A stretch of DNA of 64,000 nucleotides from Flavobacterium sp. KMS (GCF_000813005.1 NZ_JSYP01000019.1:62001-126000), one strand, 5' to 3'; shown: positions 55,501 to 64,000, numbered from the stretch's first letter. Translations and numbers: made by a program. The notes: a model not told the origin generated them from the letters alone.

Positions 55501-58500
55501 TTTTTGTCCATCAGTTATTGTCGTTGATAAATTAGGATATGCTATTGATGTCGTTCTGTTATTAAATGAAATACTCTCTGTCGGTCTACTGTAAATATCA
55601 AATTTAGTTTCATTCCATTGAGATGGTGTAGCACCAAAATAAGGTTCACTTATTTTATAACTTCGATCATAAATATCATATAAATAAGATACGTAGGAAT
55701 ATGTTCCATTGATATCTTTTGCTCCTGATCTTGTTTTTCTACCTAAATCATCAAACTTTTCTTCACTAGCACTTCCATCTAAAGCATCAGTTGTAATTGT
55801 AACTGTTGTTTCGGATCCATTTGTGGAAGCATAAGTGTTCGCATAATTATATGTAATTACTTTGTTTAACTGATCGTCTTTTGCTGTTAATTTTCTAAAC
55901 CAAGAATCATAGGTATATGAGGATGATAAGCCATATGGATCAGTTTCTTTTTTTAAAAGTCCATTATTCAAATCGTATTCAAAAGTTGATTCTAAATTAT
56001 CACTATCTATTATTTTGGTCAAAAAACGGCCGGATGTATCATATTGATATTTAGTTATACGCGGATCCATATCTTGTGCTGAAACAGTTTTTTGGGTTAA
56101 ATTTCCAAAAGAATCATACAGATTGGATTCAAGTATGCTTCCAGTACCCGTTGCGTTTTTCTCCATAAAAGATACAAGCTGTTTGTTATCATACTCATAT
56201 AATTCAGAATACGAAGTTGTATTTCCCGGAATTGTGGTAGATACAATTTTTTGATAAGGCCTGTCTATTATATAGGGAGTATCAGGATTAGGACTTTCGT
56301 ATTCTACAGTTTCTTTTACGGTTTGCGCTACAGCAGCCCCTTCACTATTGACTGTGGTCGTTATAAGTGGATTATTGTTTTCATTGTATGAAATTGTAGT
56401 TTCTGCACTAGTATTATATCGTGTATCAATTTGTTTGATACTGCTGTTTTGCAACTTAAAAACCTTATTTGATTGTAGGGCAAGTTCTGGACTTGGTGTA
56501 TATGATAAAGTTGTTTTGGTGGTATAATCTGATTGGTTAAAACCATTATTTGGATAGGTTAAGTAAGGCACTAAATAACTCTCAGTTATGGCCCCTCTTA
56601 ATTTTATATCTCTTTTAGTTATAGTACACATTTCTGGATTGGAACTATTGTGCCAATTGGTTTCCATTATAGATCTAAATCCCATAAATCCTAATCCCTC
56701 CAAATTAGTCACAGCTCCATAATAACCATATAATTTCATTTTAGAAACTGTGGCACTCTTTTTTTCTAACTTTGAAACAATTTGCAAATCAGGGGATGCA
56801 ACAATGTCAAAATAAGGATAAGTTTCTGTTCCCTGGCTTGGATTATATACTGTATAGAAAGTGCTTTTATGAATCTGCTCTAATGGATGATACGTTATAG
56901 CTTGTTGAACGCCATTTCCAGTTGTAATATTGGTTAGTAGGCGATCTTTACTGCTATCTTTTTTAGAATAAAAAAAATGTAATCTATTATTATTTATAAA
57001 AGCGATTTCAAAACGTGGACGCTGTTGGTCTGTAGATGGTATAAATATTGGTAACGCATATTGATTAATATTTGCCTGTGCAGTGGTAATTGCGGTCCTT
57101 GTATTGAAGGAAGATGGAGTCATTTCTGTTATTGCTGTAATTTGAATTGTCCCCAGTCCAGTTGAATTATTTTTAGTGTTTTTTATAATGGTCAAATCAC
57201 TTTTTCCATCATTATCGTAATCTGTTGCAATATAATTATAACTATTAAACGAATCATTAGGAGTTACATAGGCAATATTTCTGTTTTCTTTAGCAAAAGT
57301 GGTACCTGTTGATAAATATCTGTACCAACCATTGCCCGATTCTATAGGAATCATAAAGTCCGATTTCCCATCACCATTAAAGTCACCTATCAAAATAGGT
57401 CTGCTTAATTGAATACTTGTATCTGTAGTTGGTGTTTGATATAATAAAATAAACTGTTTGTTGTCATTCAAGGAATAGACCCTTACTTTTCCAGTATCAA
57501 AAACATAAATGTCCGACTTTCCGTCCCCATTAAAATCAGCGACATAAGTTTTACTAGTCTCTAAAACAATTAATTTTCCAGCATTATTAACAAAATTTGA
57601 ATTTAGTCGTCTGTCCAGATTCATAAAATAAGTATCGCCCGAATAATTACTTGTGGTGTGAAGCGGCTCATTATTTGAGTCGCAAGGTGCTAAGTAAGAA
57701 TACTCAAGGTTCTCTTCTACAACTGCAACATCAGTTAATCCATCACCATTAAAATCACCATTAAGATAACGTTTCGGAATATTTACCGTATAAAAAAATG
57801 GTGGTCTAGTTGATGTACAACTTAAAGGATGCTCAGAATAATACGAGAATTTCGGAAAAGTATACGATTTTTCACCTTGAGGATTTATAGAAGAAGGACC
57901 AATAGCATAAGTTTTAAAAGTCGTAAGATTTGTAGTTGGGTTAGTTTTTACAACTGTCCAGCCTTGACCATTCATAAGTTTGTTATTCCAACTTAACCAA
58001 GAAACTGGCAGAATTTCATCAAAAGCACCAGGCTCTTGAAGTAGCCCCAAATTTAGAATTGTTTGTGTGCCTGTATTAGGGGTGATACCTGTAAAAATCC
58101 AATATATTGATTTAGCTTCTACACCTGTCTTTGGATATAGTATGAAATCCATATTACCATCACCATCAAAATCTCCATTTACTGCAACAGCATTAGTCGA
58201 ATTGACACTATTGACACTTAACACAGTGGGATTAGAACTGTAATTAATAGAATCATCTGTATTATTGTAGTTAAAAACTGTTGGATTATAACTTTTTGTA
58301 TTATCTCCACTCTTTTCTGTAATGGAATACAATCGATCATATTTTTCTGAAGATTGAGCCATATTATAGTCTAGAACATAATTTCTGAATCCAATGTTAT
58401 TTCCCGAAGATTTAATTTCCTTTAAACGATTACTTCTTATTATATTTTGTCCTCCAATATAATAATTTTCAGATTTTACTCTTGGTTCATATATAAATTG

Positions 58501-59193
58501 TATTTGATTTATGGGCATAGTAGTTGTTAATGTTCCATATTTTATAGCAGCAATTTCCAATAAGTTATTTGCTTGGTTGTATAAATAACTAATTCGAATA
58601 CCTTGCGCATTTTCCCAATATGTAATTGACCATTCTGTTATCGAACGTGAATCTGTTGAATTACCATAATAAGCTTTCGAACCGTCAGGATATTCTACAA
58701 GAAAATAAGCTGGTCCAAAATTTACTCCGCTTGGATGTATCCCATGAGAGGTAATTTTTATGTTGGAAAATATCTCTGTTTCATATGTTGTCTCATTGCC
58801 ACCATAAACCCCAGAAGTTCCATTTTTCACTACTAATCGTTGGCCGTCTAATGCAAATCGATCTAAAACATCAAAATCTACCCCATCAATTGTACCATCA
58901 TGGAATTTTGTTGCAGGAATTCTTGAAATTGATGATAATCCTGATAATGCCCATCCATAGCCGGCAGACCCATTTCCTCCCTGGCTGTTATAATTTAGAC
59001 TTACTTCTGGAATGACTCCATTAATTCCTGGGGGAACAGCTATTGGTACCGAGTAAGAAGCACCGCCAGACAAGGTAACTGATAAGTCTCCATCTGTAAT
59101 ACCTGCCTCACGCATGGGACCAGTAGGATTTGTTTGTGCTGTAGTAAAAAAGCTAAGGCTTATAAAGAGAATCGTAAGGTAAAATTGCCTCAT
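52516..59193 (-). CDS. Giant SpvB/RHS-repeat polymorphic toxin
   Basis: 2225 residues. Signal peptide MRQFYLTILFISLSFFTTAQ; SpvB-type opening (GGASYSVPIAVPPGINGVIPEVSLNYNSQ is typical); FG-GAP/VCBS calcium-type repeats such as DFNGDGKSDIYVF and DYDNDGKSDLTI; many RHS repeats from ~950 to 1500; a carbohydrate-binding-like insert near 1540-1680; and the RHS core ending RLYDPILHRFLQVDNYIQDP...NNPLQFTDPSG at ~1960. The ~230-residue tail has W-rich repeats (DWANQNINFKKWG, DWTRKNLNLKNWG) and a Gly-rich hydrophobic segment (GLYGAAWGIGWEAG). This tip is the likely toxin, possibly membrane-acting. It has no T9SS domain of its own. Confidence 0.9.
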   Translation of the reverse strand: MRQFYLTILFISLSFFTTAQTNPTGPMREAGITDGDLSVTLSGGASYSVPIAVPPGINGVIPEVSLNYNSQGGNGSAGYGWALSGLSSISRIPATKFHDGTIDGVDFDVLDRFALDGQRLVVKNGTSGVYGGNETTYETEIFSNIKITSHGIHPSGVNFGPAYFLVEYPDGSKAYYGNSTDSRSITEWSITYWENAQGIRISYLYNQANNLLEIAAIKYGTLTTTMPINQIQFIYEPRVKSENYYIGGQNIIRSNRLKEIKSSGNNIGFRNYVLDYNMAQSSEKYDRLYSITEKSGDNTKSYNPTVFNYNNTDDSINYSSNPTVLSVNSVNSTNAVAVNGDFDGDGNMDFILYPKTGVEAKSIYWIFTGITPNTGTQTILNLGLLQEPGAFDEILPVSWLSWNNKLMNGQGWTVVKTNPTTNLTTFKTYAIGPSSINPQGEKSYTFPKFSYYSEHPLSCTSTRPPFFYTVNIPKRYLNGDFNGDGLTDVAVVEENLEYSYLAPCDSNNEPLHTTSNYSGDTYFMNLDRRLNSNFVNNAGKLIVLETSKTYVADFNGDGKSDIYVFDTGKVRVYSLNDNKQFILLYQTPTTDTSIQLSRPILIGDFNGDGKSDFMIPIESGNGWYRYLSTGTTFAKENRNIAYVTPNDSFNSYNYIATDYDNDGKSDLTIIKNTKNNSTGLGTIQITAITEMTPSSFNTRTAITTAQANINQYALPIFIPSTDQQRPRFEIAFINNNRLHFFYSKKDSSKDRLLTNITTGNGVQQAITYHPLEQIHKSTFYTVYNPSQGTETYPYFDIVASPDLQIVSKLEKKSATVSKMKLYGYYGAVTNLEGLGFMGFRSIMETNWHNSSNPEMCTITKRDIKLRGAITESYLVPYLTYPNNGFNQSDYTTKTTLSYTPSPELALQSNKVFKLQNSSIKQIDTRYNTSAETTISYNENNNPLITTTVNSEGAAVAQTVKETVEYESPNPDTPYIIDRPYQKIVSTTIPGNTTSYSELYEYDNKQLVSFMEKNATGTGSILESNLYDSFGNLTQKTVSAQDMDPRITKYQYDTSGRFLTKIIDSDNLESTFEYDLNNGLLKKETDPYGLSSSYTYDSWFRKLTAKDDQLNKVITYNYANTYASTNGSETTVTITTDALDGSASEEKFDDLGRKTRSGAKDINGTYSYVSYLYDIYDRSYKISEPYFGATPSQWNETKFDIYSRPTESISFNNRTTSIAYPNLSTTITDGQKSKTIVKNAIGNIVSTNETTGGNINFSYFANGNLKQTSYNGINITMEQDGWGRKTKLIDPSAGTFTYKSNELGELTEETSQNGGVITTITRDNNGRPTKKTIVGGGTDSETEYTYDATKLPITVTYVDKNEPIGANKTITTVTYDPIFKRALSVEENKIGVSKFIKSFTYDGLGRVETETKRAEIGGKFSTIVTKNIYKNGNLYQILDSNNKVLWQTNMLNAKGQVLESVTGNGIKMTNTYDIDGYLSKMQYDKTTVPASNILTLTTTFNKNTDNLDSRINSSFGNFTETFKHDEINRLTEFTNKFEAQQSQTYDASGKILGNNLGFYKYDATNKYQNTEISLGYDSSQYYANRGGIFNDDMEAKSGWSFNPHNPQCISFDRSKGIATAIKLNTTLSSDGMSYVQSDVSVPIDNIADTEYTFSGWVYTDNPTAQLTLFQYNANETGYFSYVNSVSTTALNNWKFIEKTVLVPASVKSLRLRLDAIGIGNVWFDNVKIRKTSDPVSSGLKKLNVTYNAFKSPKQIEETGVEKISFTYNDDNQRSTMYYGDFNDEKSLRPLRKHYSADGTMEIKENRTTGAFEFVTYIGGDGYSAPIAVKSDGITQKYLYLHRDYQGTILTITDDNGAIVEKRLFDAWGSIMKVQDGVGNTLIGLTVLDRGYTGHEHIQSVGLINMNARLYDPILHRFLQVDNYIQDPTSTQNYNQYGYVFNNPLQFTDPSGNTANGPGKDCVDCGLSNGQQTWIGNGIKTIKDNWDSWGIKDWANQNINFKKWGVTDWTRKNLNLKNWGNSIKSLFGGGKSDAPAPPPNMSQYVNLNNSNSAVLDFRAANNVPNNQPLLTQYNEHAQPVFEYDFTGLLITGLGTSISWTQNKMFNSKTWYSIKQMKVYSQVFNGNGATGGKVASALRISDRFKWLGRSVGAYNAWSNFDAYSNGKIGGFTLATEQTSNVISTFAPGLYGAAWGIGWEAGRSITKIDSYQNWKQSTWLPYRKEKLGY

Positions 59194-59197
59194 AATA

Positions 59198-59644
59198 TTA
59201 TTGCTTAATGATTTTTATTCTTTTTTGCTCTCCATTACTATATGATAATGATAGGATATAGATTCCTGTGGGATAACTTTGAAAAGGAATATTTTGAAAG
59301 TTAGTTTCTTTTTTATTTTGGTATTCTGCTAATATTTGAGCATTCACTCCAATGACCTGTATAGATTTTACATAGTTTTCATTAACAAGATCCCATTTTA
59401 AGTAGAGTTCCTCTTTTACAGGATTGGGATGATATGAGATTATGTTTTCATTTGAAATTTCAAGTAAATCTTCTTCTATGATAGCTTCAATTTCTTTAGC
59501 AGGTTTTGCAGTACCACAACTTTGACAAAATTCTCTAACGATTTGATTTCCTGTTATAGGATCGTATGTAAACGTTAATATAGGCTCCTGTGCTTTAACA
59601 ACACAAAAAGTACCAAACAGAATGATTGATAAAATTTTTTTCAT
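59198..59644 (-). CDS. Small T9SS-sorted partner of the RHS protein
   Basis: 148 residues. A signal peptide (MKKILSIILFGTFCVVKAQ) is followed by an RHS-like TFTYDPITGNQIVREFCQSC and then a complete T9SS type A sorting domain (YHPNPVKEELYLKWD...GIYILSLSYSNGEQKRIKIIKQ). There is hardly any mature protein between. It starts the operon, 4 bp before the RHS gene. It may anchor or carry the RHS protein through the type IX system. Confidence 0.75.
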   Translation of the reverse strand: MKKILSIILFGTFCVVKAQEPILTFTYDPITGNQIVREFCQSCGTAKPAKEIEAIIEEDLLEISNENIISYHPNPVKEELYLKWDLVNENYVKSIQVIGVNAQILAEYQNKKETNFQNIPFQSYPTGIYILSLSYSNGEQKRIKIIKQ

Positions 59645-60112
59645 AATTGGCCACCAATTTTTATTAGATTAAAATGAGGTAAAATTTTAGTTATTTTAAA
59701 TGGTAAACCTATAGATAATTTATATGTAAGATTTATCATATATTACCTTTAAATTATACTATTTTATCCTATTGTAGTTTTAAAATATGGAAGTCAATTT
59801 GATACAAAAAGATGTAAATCTTGATTTTATGAATACTAGGGCTGGTATCTTACTTCTATAAATATGAAATATCTTTGGGTAGTAGAGTTTGTAAAAAAAT
59901 AGAGCTATCCGTAAGAACAACTTACCAATACTCTTCTTTGGGTAAAATAAAAAGAGCATTCCTAACTGGTAAAGCTTGGAATATTCCAAAAGATGTAGTA
60001 TTTCCTCAAAAAGAAAATAAAACAAAAACAGGTAAGAATCTTTTACCCAATAGTCTCAATAAGGATGTGAAACTATTTGAGAATGCTTTATAAATAAGGT
60101 TTTTAGTGTTAT
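59645..60112. other. Gene-free region inside the proposed element end
   Basis: AT-rich. A plus-strand frame at 59875-60093 (YSSLGKIKRAFLTGKAWNIP) is probably a remnant of a lost gene. The RHS operon promoter should lie near 59650-59720. Confidence 0.35.
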
Positions 60113-60137
60113 GGTTCAAATCTTGCTCTCCCTACCA
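60113..60137 (+). other. tRNA 3' end, candidate attachment site
   Basis: GGTTCAAATC, then CTCTCCC, TA and CCA read as the T-loop, acceptor 3' strand and encoded CCA of a tRNA. The 5' bases do not pair (T-stem fails beyond the loop) and no tRNA body lies upstream. This is the half-site left by an integrase that uses tRNA 3' ends. Confidence 0.55.
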
Positions 60138-60203
60138 AAAGAGGGAAAGAAGTGAAAAAAGTAACTTTATCAATCTTTTCAAAAAACCCGAAAAATGCGC
60201 TAA

Positions 60204-60237
60204 AACCTGCAGATCCGAGGATTCGCAGGTTTTTTTA
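60204..60237 (+). terminator. Terminator downstream of the tRNA fragment
   Basis: AACCTGC and GCAGGTT pair with GATCC/GGATT inside, followed by TTTTTT. Its place ~67 bp after the CCA fits a native tRNA terminator. Confidence 0.8.
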
Positions 60238-60560
60238 TAATCCTTATCAACGATTTATAAAAATACTCGAAAGTTTTATGGCAGAATCGTGGCACATGGG
60301 TATTTTGAAAACTAGAAACCCAGCAAAATCAATACCTAAGAAGTTTAGGTTCGAATGGGTAAAGCCTCCTCTAATCTTCATTACTTCTTAACATCACGAT
60401 ACCTAAGTGTAAATCTTAATTTGAAATTACTACCTAAAGGATTATGTGTTTTGGATAACAATGACCTCTCGTATTCATTTTTTTATCGCTTTAAAATTCT
60501 AATGATAAAAGTTATTCCCAGATGCGACAGAACCGCTTATTCAGATTTTGAGCTAATCTT
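60238..60560. other. Gene-free region with possible old element end
   Basis: Contains GTGGCACATGGG at 60290 and TAGGTTCGAATGGG at 60347, which recall integrase arm sites and a tRNA T-loop. A minus-strand trace (NPLGSNFKLRFTLRYRDVKK, ending near 60386) may be a coding remnant. Nothing firm. Confidence 0.3.
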
Positions 60561-60657
60561 TCTTATCTGTCCATTACAACGGTAGGATTTAGCACCTTAT
60601 TAAGCAACAGGTTGCTAAGACGTCACAGGGCCTAATCCCTCAGTCTTTCTGGATAAG
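60561..60657 (-). promoter_or_regulatory. SAM-I (S-box) riboswitch aptamer, no gene downstream
   Basis: On the minus strand: P1 CTTATC (60656-60651) pairs with GATAAG (60567-60562). Between lie GACTGAGGGA, GGCCCTGTGACG, TTAGCAACC and AAGGTGCTAAATCC, the conserved S-box core. It normally controls methionine or SAM genes. On its own strand the next ~900 bp hold no gene before the small T9SS protein at 59644, so it is orphaned. Confidence 0.85.
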
Positions 60658-60912
60658 TATCATACAGAAATTTTCTGTGATACAAATTCTATAAAAATTA
60701 ATATAGTTTAAGAATATTTTTTTTTATTTTATATTTCTGAAATACAAATTAACTTCTAAACAATTACATACAAACCCTTTGCATTTGTAATATATATATT
60801 CTGATTTTATATCCCCTCTAGAAATAGATTAGACAGTTCAAGATCACCCATAAATTTAGAAGAGGTGAAAGAATTAACTCTTTCACCTCTTCTTTCATTC
60901 GAAAAAACTTAT
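60658..60912. other. Intergenic region upstream of the riboswitch
   Basis: A hairpin GTATCA..CAGAAA-TTTTCTG..TGATAC lies at 60657-60683, just 5' of the riboswitch. GAAGAGGTGAAAGAATTAA and TTCTTTCACCTCTTC at 60859-60897 form a long hairpin that is a likely terminator for the beta-helix gene. No ORF. Confidence 0.5.
60859..60897 (-). terminator. Terminator of the T9SS beta-helix gene
   Basis: GAAGAGGTGAAAGAATTAACTC pairs with the TTCTTTCACCTCTTC half; on the minus strand it comes after the stop at 60913 and is followed by AT-rich DNA. Confidence 0.6.
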
Positions 60913-63273
60913 TTATTTTTTATAAAATTTAAACTTATGAATTTTATTATCGGAATTAATTATAATGTAATATATTCCTGTTGTCAAATTCTTTACATCA
61001 GCTTGTCGTAAATCAAAAGAAGACTTTTTTATAGTCTGTCCAAGCATGTTTATTATTTCATAAGAATCGATAGGTGTGCTTCCTGAAACCATTAGTGTAC
61101 TTTCAACTGGGTTTGGATATAAAAATAAAGAACTATCCATAGTTACATCTTCAGTTGATAAACTTGGGGTTATAATCACACTGATCGTTTCATTTGAGCT
61201 AAGTCCGCAAGCACTTAAAATTGAAAAGTTTATTTGGCTTGAGCCACTAAGAGTTTCATGGAATGATATCGTGAGAATATTGTCTGTAATAATAGCTTGA
61301 TACAGTCCTGATTCTGGATTTCCATTTGTAATACTATAAGTGTTTTTATTACCTACTGTAGACGAAAAATAATCATCCAGATTAATTACAATCTGTTTCG
61401 CTCCAGTGTTTACCACAATAGCAGGCAATGAGTTTGTTAATTCAGGCTTGGTGCTAGCATCACTTTCATAAGCGCCCAAATCTACATTCTCTCCTTTTAC
61501 TCTTTTATTCCCTACAATATCTACATCATTTTGAGTCCATAAATTCTTTGTGCCTGGTAGAATAAGTGCTGCATTAGTACCAGCATCCGCAACAATTGAG
61601 CATGCATTTATGCGCAAACCGTCATCAATCGTTCTCCATATACCATCCTTACCAATCGGATTTGTTGCATCATTGAAAAGTAATCCTGAAAAATTTTCGG
61701 TGTGATATCTGTTGTTTGTAGCTAGAAGATAAGCAGATTGCGATGCTTGGCTAAAAGCAATTTCGTTTGTTGAGTTGTCTTCAAAAACACAATTCTGTAA
61801 CTGTGTAGTTCGTTGTGCATCCGAAATCCCCCAGTTCAAATAAATTGCTCCACCTTGCAGTTTAGCCTTGTTTGCATGAAATGTAAGATTTGTAAAACCA
61901 ACTGGATATGAAGAAGCATTAGTTCCGTAAGATATGGCACCAGCATAAAGTTCAGCCGTATTTTGAGTGAATACACTGTTTGAAACAGCTATTCTATTCT
62001 TAGTTGAAGGGACAGAAGTTAGAGACAAAGCTCCTGAAGATCCTGCCGAATGGTTGCCAGCAAAAATACAATTACTAATCTCTATATCAGATAAGGCAAA
62101 AATAGCACCACCACTACCAGAGTTGCCTCTGTTGGAAGGAATGATACTATTGTTAATAAAATTGCATTTATCAATTTTGGTAGAGGTATCATATCCTAAA
62201 CTTATGGCACCACCCATGGCGACACCGGAGCTCAGAGAATTAATTATTTGATTTGTAAAATCACACCTTACAATATTAAGGTTAGTACGTTCCGCGTGAA
62301 TAGCACCTCCACGGGTTGAGATTGTAATTAGACCATTTAAAACACCGCCAGGTACACATGTATTCTTGTCGAATTTAGAATCGGTAATCCTGATTTCATT
62401 TCTCAATAAAGGATCTGATGAATAAAAAAGTAATGCCCCTCCATCTGCCTTTGATTTATTATCTGTAAACGTACAGTTGCTAATAAAACCAGATACCCCG
62501 TTGTTAACAATATATGCTGCAGCGCCCTGCCCTGCAAAATTTTGTAAAAAAATACAATTATCAAAGGAAACGGAAGATCCACTACTATAAATCGCTCCAG
62601 CTTGGTTTACTGACTCATTACCCATAAATACATTGTTGGCAAATGTTAGATTCGAACCATACAGAATGGAGAGCCCTCCAGTACTGCTATTTGATTTGTT
62701 ACCAATAAACTTATTATTGGTAATTATAATATCGGATGATAAAATCCATCCTGCTCCGCCAGTATTATGATACACGATATAACTTGCGATAGTTATGGCT
62801 CCACTAGTCCTGTTGTTGTTGGCTTTAGTAACTGTAAAACCATCTAGCCTACTTGATGAAGTCAAATCTACACATAACAATAATGTATAGATATTGTCAG
62901 TTTCGTCATTTTTAACACCTATATCACCACTCAAAATAGTAGTATTCGTTTCTGGATTTCTCTCGCTTAAGCTTGTCTCTGCGCCTGCAAATCCGCCATA
63001 TAATTTTATCCCTTCTTTAAGAACAAATGTTGCATCTCTAGGATTCGTTGGTATGGTACCATTTCTGTCTCGCGATGGAAAGTATGTACCACTTTTTACC
63101 CAAATTTCTTGTCCTGATTTTGCAGCATTAATTGCATTTTGTAAATTAGTGTAAGCATTAGTCCACGAACTACCATTACCTAAACCTGTAGCTGAAGCAC
63201 TTACAAAAACCTGTGACTGTGCATGATGTAAAAAGACAATGCTTAATAAAATGAATATTTTAAATATTTTCAT
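60913..63273 (-). CDS. T9SS-exported right-handed beta-helix protein
   Basis: 786 residues. Signal peptide MKIFKIFILLSIVFLHHAQSQ; an opening FVSASATGLGNGSSWTNAYTNLQNAI typical of surface pectate-lyase-like proteins; many beta-helix rungs with GGAI/NCIF/NNKF motifs (residues ~95-560); then a linker and a C-terminal T9SS type A domain (LFLYPNPVESTLMVSGSTP...GIYYIIINSDNKIHKFKFYKK). It is likely a surface adhesin or polysaccharide-binding protein; no catalytic residues can be assigned. Confidence 0.85.
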   Translation of the reverse strand: MKIFKIFILLSIVFLHHAQSQVFVSASATGLGNGSSWTNAYTNLQNAINAAKSGQEIWVKSGTYFPSRDRNGTIPTNPRDATFVLKEGIKLYGGFAGAETSLSERNPETNTTILSGDIGVKNDETDNIYTLLLCVDLTSSSRLDGFTVTKANNNRTSGAITIASYIVYHNTGGAGWILSSDIIITNNKFIGNKSNSSTGGLSILYGSNLTFANNVFMGNESVNQAGAIYSSGSSVSFDNCIFLQNFAGQGAAAYIVNNGVSGFISNCTFTDNKSKADGGALLFYSSDPLLRNEIRITDSKFDKNTCVPGGVLNGLITISTRGGAIHAERTNLNIVRCDFTNQIINSLSSGVAMGGAISLGYDTSTKIDKCNFINNSIIPSNRGNSGSGGAIFALSDIEISNCIFAGNHSAGSSGALSLTSVPSTKNRIAVSNSVFTQNTAELYAGAISYGTNASSYPVGFTNLTFHANKAKLQGGAIYLNWGISDAQRTTQLQNCVFEDNSTNEIAFSQASQSAYLLATNNRYHTENFSGLLFNDATNPIGKDGIWRTIDDGLRINACSIVADAGTNAALILPGTKNLWTQNDVDIVGNKRVKGENVDLGAYESDASTKPELTNSLPAIVVNTGAKQIVINLDDYFSSTVGNKNTYSITNGNPESGLYQAIITDNILTISFHETLSGSSQINFSILSACGLSSNETISVIITPSLSTEDVTMDSSLFLYPNPVESTLMVSGSTPIDSYEIINMLGQTIKKSSFDLRQADVKNLTTGIYYIIINSDNKIHKFKFYKK

Positions 63274-63321
63274 AAAAGAAAAAGAGAATTTTGTTAATAG
63301 GAATGAATCGTAAATATATCA

Positions 63322-64000
63322 TTATTCTGACAAGAAAGCATCTTTATTTTTTAAAAGAAAATTAACTAAATAATCTGCTTGTCGTGTGGTTTCAGGAAGT
63401 CTATAATGTGGAGTAAGTTTTAATACCCAAGCAATAGCAGTTTCAAGAGAAATTTTATGCCCTATTGAGACAAACATAGGATTGGTATTATTCTGTGTTC
63501 GTAATGCTTTACCAACCAAAATATTGTTGTAAATCAAATCTTGTGTACTTTTTCTTTCATGTCCCAGTAAATTTTTATCGTAGCTACCTATTAATCTTTT
63601 TTTAGCACAGCCAATTGTTGGAATGTTTAATTCTATTCCAAGATGAGTTGCCATTCCAATTCCTTTTGGATGAGCTATTCCTTGAGCATCACATACAATT
63701 AAATCAGGTTTTATAGTAAGTTTTTTAAAAGCTTCAATTAAAGAAGGGATCTCTCTAAAAGAAAACAAACCTGGAACATATGGAAATGCTATTTCCATTT
63801 CATGAAAGGCTTTTTCAACAACTTCATGAGTTTCTGCATTTAAAACTACAATAGCACCTATCATATTGTCATTAATGTCATTATATGCCACATCAACTCC
63901 GGCAATATATTGAATTACCTCTGGTAGTTGATCATATATAATTACTTTCTCACGCAAACTATTTTGAAGATCGTAATAAATTTCAAATTCTGGTTTTTTG
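63322..64000 (-). CDS. nfi: Endonuclease V, 5' end outside window
   Basis: The frame is open to the window edge (YYDLQNSMREKVIIYDQ lies upstream of the ATG at 63957 and fits the family N-terminus). IAGVDVAY holds the first catalytic Asp; PGLFSFREIP, DLIVCDAQGIAHPKGIGMATHLG and GCAKKRLIG are family hallmarks. It nicks DNA next to deaminated bases (inosine). Probably chromosomal. Confidence 0.9.
   Translation of the reverse strand, partial: KKPEFEIYYDLQNSLREKVIIYDQLPEVIQYIAGVDVAYNDINDNMIGAIVVLNAETHEVVEKAFHEMEIAFPYVPGLFSFREIPSLIEAFKKLTIKPDLIVCDAQGIAHPKGIGMATHLGIELNIPTIGCAKKRLIGSYDKNLLGHERKSTQDLIYNNILVGKALRTQNNTNPMFVSIGHKISLETAIAWVLKLTPHYRLPETTRQADYLVNFLLKNKDAFLSE

Noticed and set aside
59780..60025. 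Minus-strand ORF of 81 codons downstream of the SAM riboswitch
   Set aside because: Hydrophobic low-complexity composition, no start context, and opposite a likely remnant; not a credible target gene.
1..64000. Tyrosine or serine recombinase, transposase or IntI
   Set aside because: None of the reading frames shows recombinase motifs, so the mobility enzyme lies outside the window or is supplied in trans.

Overview
The window looks like AT-rich Bacteroidota DNA, most likely Flavobacteriaceae. Support comes from type IX secretion (T9SS) sorting domains, TAnnTTTG-type promoters, a CTnDOT-like mobilization module, DUF6520 and MauE proteins, and PcfJ/PcfK proteins. No species can be named. Most of it reads as an integrative or mobilizable element with a large cargo. 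A bare tRNA 3' end near 60.11 kb is a plausible right boundary of that element. No integrase and no tra genes are visible here.

Layout. 0-4.2 kb: 3' part of an S9 peptidase, a DUF6520 peptide, a MauE/DoxX membrane protein and a small unknown gene. 4.7-6.6 kb: candidate oriT, MobC-type relaxosome protein and relaxase. 6.6-11.9 kb: a run of five integron-like gene cassettes, all read on the minus strand, each ending in a ~130 bp attC-like palindrome. One carries a class II tRNA-like gene with a CAU anticodon, one a HEPN-like protein, and one a decayed lipoprotein. 12.5-17.7 kb: a three-gene TerB-N/C, BrxD-like ATPase, BrxHI-like helicase operon (candidate defence system). 18.1-20.7 kb: a RadC/JAB protein, two more degenerate cassettes and a DUF1778/GNAT toxin-antitoxin pair. 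23.1-33.9 kb: a complete class I lanthipeptide operon with split LanB, LanC, VKOR-thioredoxin, C39-peptidase ABC exporter and HlyD adaptor. 34.5-43.2 kb: the T4CP MobC, now 28 kb from its relaxase, a DUF1016 nuclease, and a LexA-like repressor divergent from a Y-family polymerase/DnaE mutagenesis pair with a palindromic operator between them. 43.2-48 kb: small unknown genes, tandem repeats with micro-ORFs, xseAB. 48.5-51 kb: ssb, PcfK (AcrIIA9 family) and PcfJ. 51-59.6 kb: an RHS polymorphic toxin with a small T9SS partner, a candidate immunity protein and a displaced toxin tip. 59.6-60.9 kb: a gene-free stretch with the tRNA 3' end and an orphan SAM-I riboswitch. 60.9-64 kb: a T9SS beta-helix protein and endonuclease V.

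The strongest novelty is the cassette array. For all five cassettes, the ~15 bases after the crossover triplet of the preceding site match, on the other arm, the end of that cassette's own attC-like repeat. This is the bookkeeping expected if cassettes excise and insert by integron-type recombination. It sits between relaxase and coupling protein, next to the candidate defence operon. Two distant promoters (4.2 and 34.5 kb) share an identical operator at identical spacing, which suggests one regulator controls both edges of the module.
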